Below, piece after piece: positions 58,831 through 64,000 of a DNA stretch of 64,000 nt. Numbering within the stretch: position 1 is the stretch's first letter; the number at the start of each line of letters is the position of its first letter. The DNA is from Nonomuraea rhodomycinica (GTDB lineage: Bacteria > Actinomycetota > Actinomycetes > Streptosporangiales > Streptosporangiaceae), in NCBI RefSeq assembly GCF_013363995.1, contig NZ_JABWGO010000001.1, positions 1,745,222 through 1,809,221 on the forward strand, in the 5' to 3' direction. The translations under genes and the position numbers were made by a program. The notes under the pieces are model-generated. The model was not told the origin of the DNA. It did no database searches and was given only the letters and a program-made list of their open reading frames with translations.

Positions 58831-59801
58831 CGGAGGTCGGCGCTGTTGCAGGCCACGCCGTTGCCGTCCACGTCGGTGTACCAGGCGTACTCCTCGTGCA
58901 GGCCCCTTGTGTAGGGGCCGAAGCCGGCGGCCACGGCCTCCTTGCAGCTGGCGAACTTGCGGTCGGGGGTGCGCCGGCCGCCGGTCGTGGTGTTCGTGCC
59001 GCCGGGGGTGACGGCGGGGCCGGTGGCCGGGCTCGTCGCGGACGGGTCGGTGACGCCGGTCCCCGGAGTGCTCTGGGTGCCCGGGTTCGTGGCGCCGGGG
59101 TCGGTGGCTCCCGGGTCGGTGGCGCCGGGGTTCGTGGCGCCCGGGTTCGTGGCGCCGGGCGACGGCTGGCCCGCTCCCGGCTGATCCGTGCCGGGCTGGC
59201 CGGTGCCGGGCTGGCCGGTCGCGGGCGGGCTGCCGAGCAGGCGGGCGACCAGGGCCTCGGCCTCCTGCCGCGTGTAGCCCGCGATGCTCAGGCTGTCGCC
59301 GTTCATGGTCTGCGTGACGACGGGCGCGGCGATCACGGTGCGGGGCACCAGCACGACGGCGATCTGCCGCTCGGTGGCGGCCATCTCGTCGATGAGCTCG
59401 ACGACCTTGTCCTTGTACTTCGGCGCGATCGCCACGCGCACGGAGTAGGTGCCGTCCTTCTCGCGCACGGGCTCGATCCGCTGGACGGCCTCGACCGTGA
59501 CGCCGTCCTCCAGCAGGTAGCAGGTGGTCTGCCGGTCGTCGAGGGCGGCCTCGGCGCCGGGGCACGGCGCGGGCTTCTGCTCGCGGATGGGGGCGAAGTG
59601 GATGGGCGTGGGCAGCCGCTGGGGCGGCGCGCCGCCGAGCAGCGGCGCGTCGGGACTGCGCGTCATGAGGACGGCCACGGTGCCGAGCACGCCCGCGATC
59701 ACCACGACGAGGACGAGCGAGACGATCAACACGATGGTGGTGAGCCGGCTGGCCTGCGGCTCCTCCGGGACCGCTGGTGGCGGTTCCTCCGGCTTGTCCA
59801 T
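58827..59801 (-). CDS. Membrane-anchored Excalibur-domain protein
   Basis: 324 residues from the ATG at 59801 (an ATG at 59816 is possible). A Pro-rich cytoplasmic start, one membrane segment (about residues 21-46), an extracytoplasmic domain with SecD-P1-like strands (CYLLEDGVTVEAVQRIEPVREKDG), a repeated GQPGTDQPG / PGATNPGATD stalk of about 90 residues, and a C-terminal Excalibur calcium-binding domain (CKEAVAAGFGPY to DVDGNGVACN, the DxDxDGxxC motif). It probably serves at the cell surface; the P1-like part may help protein export. The stalk is another tandem-repeat sequence. Confidence 0.83.
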   Translation of the reverse strand: MDKPEEPPPAVPEEPQASRLTTIVLIVSLVLVVVIAGVLGTVAVLMTRSPDAPLLGGAPPQRLPTPIHFAPIREQKPAPCPGAEAALDDRQTTCYLLEDGVTVEAVQRIEPVREKDGTYSVRVAIAPKYKDKVVELIDEMAATERQIAVVLVPRTVIAAPVVTQTMNGDSLSIAGYTRQEAEALVARLLGSPPATGQPGTGQPGTDQPGAGQPSPGATNPGATNPGATDPGATDPGATNPGTQSTPGTGVTDPSATSPATGPAVTPGGTNTTTGGRRTPDRKFASCKEAVAAGFGPYTRGLHEEYAWYTDVDGNGVACNSADLR

Positions 59802-59972
59802 CCTTGGCGACCCCATCCCTGGCGTACGGGCTGCCGGTGAGCTTAGCGAGGAGGAGCGGCACCCAGGTAATCAGACGGAGATTCCGTGACTTGTCCTGGG
59901 ATAAGACGGGTTTTCGAGGAATAAGGAGGAGATGGCGGCGATTCCGTCCGGCTGACGAAACGAGGGCGAGTC

Positions 59973-61097
59973 ATGAAGGTCGGCGTTCCCCGCGAGGTCA
60001 AGGACAACGAGTACCGCGTCGCGCTCACTCCGGCGGGCGTCCACGAACTGGTGCGCAACGGGCACCAGGTCTTCGTCGAGAAGGATGCGGGCGTCGGCTC
60101 GTCCATCCCGGACGTCTACTTCGAGTCGGCGGGGGCCGTGATCCTGGACACGGCGGACGAGGTGTGGGCCGAGGGCGACCTGGTGCTGAAGGTGAAGGAG
60201 CCGGTGGCCGAGGAGTATCACCGGATGCGCAAGGGGCAGGTCCTGTTCACGTACCTGCACCTGGCGGCCTCCCGCCCCTGCACCACGGCGATGCTCGACT
60301 CCGGGGTCACCGGGGTCGCGTACGAGACCGTGCAGGCCGACAACGGCGCGCTGCCGCTGCTCGCGCCCATGTCGGAGGTGGCGGGCCGGCTCGCGCCGCA
60401 GGTGGGCGCCTATCACCTGATGCGCTCCGGCGGCGGGCGCGGCGTGCTCATGGGCGGTGTCTCCGGCGTGCGCGCGGCGAACGTCGTGGTCATCGGCGCG
60501 GGGGTGTCCGGCATGAACGCGGCGGCCATCGCCCTCGGCATGCAGGCCGAGGTCGTGCTGCTCGACCGCAACATCGACAAGCTGCGCCAGGCGGACCTCA
60601 TCTACCAGGGCCACTGCCAGACGATCGCCTCCAACACGCTGGAGATCGAGCGCGCGGTCCTGGAGGCGGACCTGGTCATCGGCGCCGTGCTGGTGCCGGG
60701 CGCGCGGGCGCCCAAGCTGGTGACCAACGACCTGGTCAGCCGCATGAAGCCCGGCTCGGTGCTGGTGGACGTCTCCATCGACCAGGGCGGCTGCTTCGAG
60801 GACTCCCGGCCGACCACGCACGCCGAGCCGACCTACCAGGTCCACGACTCGGTGTTCTACTGCGTGGCCAACATGCCCGGGGCCGTGCCGCACACCTCGA
60901 CGTACGCGCTGACGAACGTCACGCTGCCGTACGCGCTGGCGATCGCCGATCTGGGCTGGCGGCGCGCCATGCACCTGGACCCGGTGCTGGGGCGCGGCCT
61001 GAGCACCCACGAGGGGCACCTGGTGAGCCGCCCGGTGGCCGAGGCGCACGGCCTGGAGTGGACGGCTCCCGAGGACGTCCTGGGCCGCGCGGCCTAG
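59973..61097 (+). CDS. ald: Alanine dehydrogenase
   Basis: 374 residues. The family marks are MKVGVPREVKDNEYRVALTP, DLVLKVKEP, the NAD-binding loop VVVIGAGVSGMNAAAIALGMQAEVVLLD and the catalytic region HYQ-type segment (TYLHLAASRPCTTAML) with the end VHDSVFYCVANMPGAVPHTST. It interconverts alanine with pyruvate and ammonia using NAD+. The cytoplasmic hexamer supplies carbon and nitrogen when alanine is used. Its stop codon lies in the first unit of a 24-bp tandem array. Confidence 0.96.
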   Translation: MKVGVPREVKDNEYRVALTPAGVHELVRNGHQVFVEKDAGVGSSIPDVYFESAGAVILDTADEVWAEGDLVLKVKEPVAEEYHRMRKGQVLFTYLHLAASRPCTTAMLDSGVTGVAYETVQADNGALPLLAPMSEVAGRLAPQVGAYHLMRSGGGRGVLMGGVSGVRAANVVVIGAGVSGMNAAAIALGMQAEVVLLDRNIDKLRQADLIYQGHCQTIASNTLEIERAVLEADLVIGAVLVPGARAPKLVTNDLVSRMKPGSVLVDVSIDQGGCFEDSRPTTHAEPTYQVHDSVFYCVANMPGAVPHTSTYALTNVTLPYALAIADLGWRRAMHLDPVLGRGLSTHEGHLVSRPVAEAHGLEWTAPEDVLGRAA

Positions 61098-61184
61098 CGA
61101 CCAGGCAGGGGTGCGGCCTCGCGTCCGGGCGAAGGCGCGGCCTGGCGTCCGGGCGGAGGCGCGGCCTGGCGTCCGGGCGGAGGC
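61089..61184. repeat. 24-bp tandem array including the ald stop codon
   Basis: Four 24-bp units begin GCGGCCT at 61089, 61113, 61137 and 61161. The first contains the ald stop codon TAG (61095-61097), which reads TCG or TGG in the copies; units 3 and 4 are identical. Confidence 0.93.
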
Positions 61185-61191
61185 GCGGCCG

Positions 61192-61773
61192 TCAGACGTG
61201 CTCCATGACGAAGACCGCGCTGGTGCCGGGGGCGAGGGCGTCGAAGATGTGCGGCACGTCGCCGGGATAGCTCACGTAGTCGCCCGGCCGCAGCTCGACC
61301 GGCTCCTCCGCCGGGCCGGCCAGTGCCCGGCCGGAGGCGAGGACGACGTGCTCGACCGTGCCCGGCGCGTGCGGCGCGGACAGGCGGGGCTCGCCGGGCC
61401 GGGCCGTGACCCGGTACAGGTCGCGGCGGGCGTTCGGCGGGCACGAGGCCAGCAGGGCGGCCGTGTAGCCGGCGACCTCCGAGTGGGCGGCCGGCCCCTC
61501 CCCCGCCCGCAGGACGCGCGTGGCGGGCCGCGGCGGGTCGACGAGCCGGCTGAACGGCACGCCGAGCGCGGTGGCCAGCGCCCAGAGCGTCTCGACGCCG
61601 GGGTTGCCCGCGCCCGACTCGATCTGCGACAGGGTGGACTTGGCGACGCCGGCCCGCTTGGCCAGCTCGCTCAGGGACATGCCGGCGCGCTCGCGCTCGC
61701 GGCGCAGGGAGGCGGCGATCACCGCGATGAGACCGGGCTCGCCGGCGGGGCTGGTTCCCAAGGCGTTCACCAT
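61192..61773 (-). CDS. Xre-family regulator with C-terminal cupin (racemase locus)
   Basis: 193 residues from the ATG at 61773. The HTH is RRERERAGMSLSELAKRAGVAKSTLSQIESGAGNP, and the cupin has SAPHAPGTVEHVVLASGRALAGP, LRPGDYVSYPGDVPHIFDA. It is a paralogue of the regulator at 23323-23904 with the same length and layout. It is divergent from a racemase-like gene, and the gap carries two identical-type palindromes, so it most likely controls both promoters. A possible ligand is an amino acid or its analogue. Confidence 0.9.
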   Translation of the reverse strand: MVNALGTSPAGEPGLIAVIAASLRRERERAGMSLSELAKRAGVAKSTLSQIESGAGNPGVETLWALATALGVPFSRLVDPPRPATRVLRAGEGPAAHSEVAGYTAALLASCPPNARRDLYRVTARPGEPRLSAPHAPGTVEHVVLASGRALAGPAEEPVELRPGDYVSYPGDVPHIFDALAPGTSAVFVMEHV

Positions 61774-61784
61774 CCTGGACAGTC

Positions 61785-61800
61785 GTTCGGTTTGACGAAC
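61785..61800. promoter_or_regulatory. Operator 1: GTTCG-N6-CGAAC
   Basis: GTTCG (61785-61789) and CGAAC (61796-61800) lie 11 bases upstream of the Xre/cupin start. The spacing is the same as in the second site at 61834-61849, which supports one dimeric binder. Confidence 0.7.
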
Positions 61801-61833
61801 ACTGCTGTGCTGGTCCACCCTGACGATACAGCC

Positions 61834-61849
61834 GTTCGGTACACCGAAC
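61834..61849. promoter_or_regulatory. Operator 2: GTTCGGT-AC-ACCGAAC
   Basis: A perfect 16-bp inverted repeat lies 17 bases upstream of the racemase-like start. It is of the same GTTCG-N6-CGAAC type as operator 1; the two are 49 bp apart centre to centre, close to five DNA turns. Confidence 0.75.
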
Positions 61850-61866
61850 ACCGGAAGGGAAATCCC

Positions 61867-62598
61867 ATGCCCCACCTCGGCATCCTCGCGCACAGCACGG
61901 AGGGCGCGGCGCTCTGCTTCCTGGACTACTGCCAGGAGGGCTTCCGCCGCACCGGCCGCAATGAGCACCCCGACGTGACGCTCGACTACATCGCCCTGGG
62001 CCGCAGCATGCCGGCCTGGGACTCCGGCGACCACGCGGCCGTGCGGCGCACCCTGGCCGTGAGCGTGGACCGGCTGGAGCGGGCGGGAGCCGCCTTCTTC
62101 GCCTGCCCGGACAACACCGCGCACCTCGCCCTCGAACACCCGGGCGCCGACCTGGCGCTGCCCGGCCTGCACATCGCCGAGGTGGTCGCGGACCGGGCGG
62201 CGGCCGAGGGACGGCGGCGCGTCGGCGTGCTCGGCACGCGCTACACCATGGACGGGCCCGTCTACCCGCGGGCGCTGGCCGCGCGGGGCATCGCCGCCGA
62301 GGTCCCCGAGCCCGCCGACCGGGAGACGGTGAACCGGGTCATCTTCGAGGAACTGGTCAACGGCGTCTTCACGGACGCCTCCCGGCGGGAGTACGTCCGC
62401 GTCATCGAGCGGCTGGCCGCGCGCGGCTGCGACGCCGTGGCGCTGGTGTGCACGGAGATCCCGCTGCTCGTGACCCCGGACGTCGCGCCGCTGCCGACGC
62501 TGGACTCGACCCGGCTGCTGGCGCGGGCCGCCTACGAGGTCGCCGTGGGCGAGCGGCCGCTGCCGACATGGCGCGGCGGCCCGCTCACGGCGACGTGA
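61867..62598 (+). CDS. Aspartate/glutamate racemase-family protein
   Basis: 243 residues from the ATG at 61867, with GGAAGGGA 7 bases upstream. The two catalytic Cys of the family are in FFACPDNTAHLA (near residue 79) and LVCTEIPLL (near 198), and the fold begins LGILAHSTEGAALCF. Family members racemise aspartate or related acids (amino acid or hydantoin racemases, maleate isomerase-like). It is controlled by the divergent Xre/cupin regulator and lies next to ald, which suggests a role in amino-acid turnover. The substrate is not defined. Confidence 0.85.
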   Translation: MPHLGILAHSTEGAALCFLDYCQEGFRRTGRNEHPDVTLDYIALGRSMPAWDSGDHAAVRRTLAVSVDRLERAGAAFFACPDNTAHLALEHPGADLALPGLHIAEVVADRAAAEGRRRVGVLGTRYTMDGPVYPRALAARGIAAEVPEPADRETVNRVIFEELVNGVFTDASRREYVRVIERLAARGCDAVALVCTEIPLLVTPDVAPLPTLDSTRLLARAAYEVAVGERPLPTWRGGPLTAT

Positions 62599-62601
62599 GC
62601 G

Positions 62602-63312
62602 CTACTTGCTCTGGGCGGGGCTGGCCGTCGGGGCCAGGGTCTCCATCGGCTGCTGCTGGTCGCCCTTCGGCTCCGGCGGCAGCGGCGCCTGGTCGGCGGT
62701 CGTGGTGATCGCGTCAGGGCCGCCGCAGATGGCGCCCGGCTCGGGGGTGTCCTTGCCGTTCTGGAACTTCTTGATGAAGGCCGTCAGCTTCGGATCGTCC
62801 GGCTTGTCGAGCTTGAGCTGGTGCCCCCAGGAGGAGACCACGATCGGCGAGGGCAGGTTGGGGTACGGGCTCATCAGCATGAAGTCCTGCTGGCCGGTGC
62901 TGGTGGCCACGTTGCGCAGCGCGTCCACCTGCTGCTTGGGCAGGTCCGGCCGGTAGGTGATCCACACGGCGCCGTGCTCCATCGAGTGGACGGCGTGCTC
63001 GTTGTGGATGGGCTTGGAGTAGACGTCGCACGCCTGCCAGTAGTTGTTGTGCTGGCCGCCGACGGGCGGGGTCTCCTTGTACGACACCGCGGTCCACACG
63101 TGCTGGCCCGCCTCGTAGGAGTAGTTGGAGACCGCGTCGAGCGAGGTCTCGCGGGTCTGCTTGACCAGGTAGAAACCCACCACGCCGACCAGCAGCACGA
63201 CGACGAGGCCACCCGCGCCCCACATGAGGAACGCCGCGCGCCGCTCCTTGCGCTTCTGCTCGGCGCGCATCTTCTGCAGATGCTCGCGCCGCGCCTGCGC
63301 CTTCTCCTTCAT
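62602..63312 (-). CDS. DUF3105 membrane protein
   Basis: 236 residues. A basic cytoplasmic helix (KEKAQARREHLQKMRAEQKRKERR) precedes one membrane segment (about residues 28-50) and an extracytoplasmic DUF3105 domain with TPPVGGQHNNYWQACDVYSKPIHNEHAVHSMEHGAVWITYRPDL. The His cluster (QH, NEH, HSMEH) and Cys suggest metal binding. The tail is Pro/Gln-rich and disordered. DUF3105 proteins are often next to DUF305 genes, as here, and a role in copper handling is suspected but not shown. Confidence 0.87.
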   Translation of the reverse strand: MKEKAQARREHLQKMRAEQKRKERRAAFLMWGAGGLVVVLLVGVVGFYLVKQTRETSLDAVSNYSYEAGQHVWTAVSYKETPPVGGQHNNYWQACDVYSKPIHNEHAVHSMEHGAVWITYRPDLPKQQVDALRNVATSTGQQDFMLMSPYPNLPSPIVVSSWGHQLKLDKPDDPKLTAFIKKFQNGKDTPEPGAICGGPDAITTTADQAPLPPEPKGDQQQPMETLAPTASPAQSK

Positions 63313-63446
63313 CCGTCCTCCATCGGCGTGCCAACTCGGGTCACCCTATGCCCTGAAATCGTATGGGGAGAATAAGGGCTCTCCATGCCGTCCAGCACCG
63401 GCGAAGGCGAGGTTCCGGTGCCCCGGGTGGGTACGCTGGACACGCC

Positions 63447-64000
63447 ATGGACAACCCCGAAACCCCAGCAGGGCCCGAGCTCCCGGAGGCGCCCGCGTCC
63501 CCGGCGAGGCCCGCCAGGTCCGCGCGCGGCACGCTGCTCGCCGGCCTCGCCGTCCTGATCGTCGCCGCGGCGGCGCTCTTCCTCCTCCTCGGCCGGGGCG
63601 GCACGCCCGCCGACGCCTCCCCCGAGGCCGGGTTCGCCCGCGACATGGCCGCCCACCACGCGCAGGCCGTCGACATGGCCTTCACCATCAGGGACGAGAG
63701 CCAGTCGCGGGAGATCCGCAACCTGGCCTACGACATCATCACCACCCAGTCCAACCAGCGCGGCATGTTCATCGGCTGGCTCCAGCAGTGGGGGCTGAGC
63801 CAGGCCACCGACCTGCGGCCCATGGCCTGGATGAACGGTCACGGCCACGGCGGCGGCACCGCCGCGAAGCCGGGCGTGATGCCGGGCATGGCGACCCCCG
63901 AGGAGCTGGCCAGGCTCAAGACGCTCAAGGGCGAGCAGGCCGAGGTGCTGTTCCTCCAGCTCATGATCCGCCACCACGAGGGCGGCGTGCAGATGGCCGA
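63447..64000 (+). CDS. DUF305 family membrane protein, partial at window end
   Basis: The start is the ATG at 63447; the window ends after 184 codons without a stop. A Pro-rich N-terminus (MDNPETPAGPELPEAPASP) and one membrane segment (GTLLAGLAVLIVAAAALFLLL) precede the DUF305 domain: FARDMAAHHAQAVDMAFTIRD, QSNQRGMFIGWLQQWG and FLQLMIRHHEGGVQMA. The paired His-His-Met motifs are typical copper-binding elements of this extracytoplasmic family. It is divergent from the DUF3105 gene with 134 bp between the starts, so the two may share regulation. Confidence 0.88.
   Translation, partial: MDNPETPAGPELPEAPASPARPARSARGTLLAGLAVLIVAAAALFLLLGRGGTPADASPEAGFARDMAAHHAQAVDMAFTIRDESQSREIRNLAYDIITTQSNQRGMFIGWLQQWGLSQATDLRPMAWMNGHGHGGGTAAKPGVMPGMATPEELARLKTLKGEQAEVLFLQLMIRHHEGGVQMA

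Noticed and set aside
53098..59862. A single minus-strand open frame of more than 2200 codons
   Set aside because: Only its first-strand part up to 54771 is the PucR gene; the rest lies antisense to the dehydrogenase, EF-hand and permease genes and is free of stops because of extreme GC content.
1..64000. tRNA or rRNA genes, insertion sequences, prophage
   Set aside because: No cloverleaf with conserved TTCGA arm, no ribosomal segment, and no transposase, integrase or phage structural motif was seen on either strand.

Overview
The window is about 74% GC with strongly G/C-biased third codon positions. Many starts are GTG, and stop/start overlaps of the ATGA or GTGA type are frequent. Its families (GlnA2, SARP regulator, SigE-type ECF sigma factor, AcdS, F420-NADP reductase-like protein, MocR regulators, Excalibur domain, DUF3105 and DUF305) point to a chromosomal segment of a filamentous actinomycete, most likely a Streptosporangiales/Nonomuraea-like genome. 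No rRNA, tRNA, phage, insertion sequence or CRISPR array was seen. About 60 protein genes are supported. Much of the content is accessory: regulators with their own operators, exporters, and degradation and signalling genes.

Layout. 0.1-7 kb: YVTN-propeller lipoprotein, GNAT, WD40 protein, a possible antitoxin remnant, TfoX-like protein, isochorismatase plus GlxA/AraC regulator. 7-16.3 kb: glnA2 with a GlnR box, an EF-hand/terpene-synthase pair that overlap by 4 bp, an ArsR/MFS divergent pair, and a sensor kinase followed by an unusual SARP-receiver-LuxR fusion. 16.3-24.7 kb: nadE, an ECF sigma factor with its membrane partner, an AcdS (ACC deaminase) operon under a GntR regulator, AlaX editing protein with an Xre/cupin regulator, and Fe/Mn superoxide dismutase behind a candidate Nur box. 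24.7-33.9 kb: a three-gene operon (beta-helix membrane protein, cupredoxin lipoprotein, polytopic membrane protein), an MFS/TetR efflux operon, minisatellites, a second MFS gene and panB. 33.9-42.2 kb: a PLP-enzyme operon opposite a MocR regulator, an alpha/beta hydrolase, and an ABC exporter followed by a two-component pair. 42.2-51.5 kb: F420-type reductase, secreted lipase, LysR regulator, cyclase-family protein, map, a kinase-like ATPase, and the CopC/CopD-CtaG copper operon. 51.5-64 kb: an Xre-TPR regulator divergent from a tiny secreted peptide, a purine-utilisation island (PucR, xanthine dehydrogenase large subunit, EF-hand, NCS2 permease), an Excalibur protein, ald, a second Xre/cupin regulator divergent from a racemase-family gene, DUF3105 and DUF305.

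Three things stand out. (1) The Xre-TPR regulator and divergent 49-residue secreted peptide (ending in Cys-Cys) have the architecture of a peptide quorum-sensing pair (RRNPP-like), which would be unusual in an actinomycete. (2) Short tandem arrays recur through the window: in frame inside genes (27, 36 and 39 bp units), between genes (11, 17, 18, 20 and 36 bp), and at gene 3' ends, where the repeated unit includes the stop codon (24, 31/32 and 44 bp). (3) Several palindromes sit exactly where their neighbouring regulators should bind (GntR, TetR, ArsR, PucR, Xre/cupin), so local regulons can be proposed from sequence alone. All functions are inferred from motifs read by eye; no database search was run.
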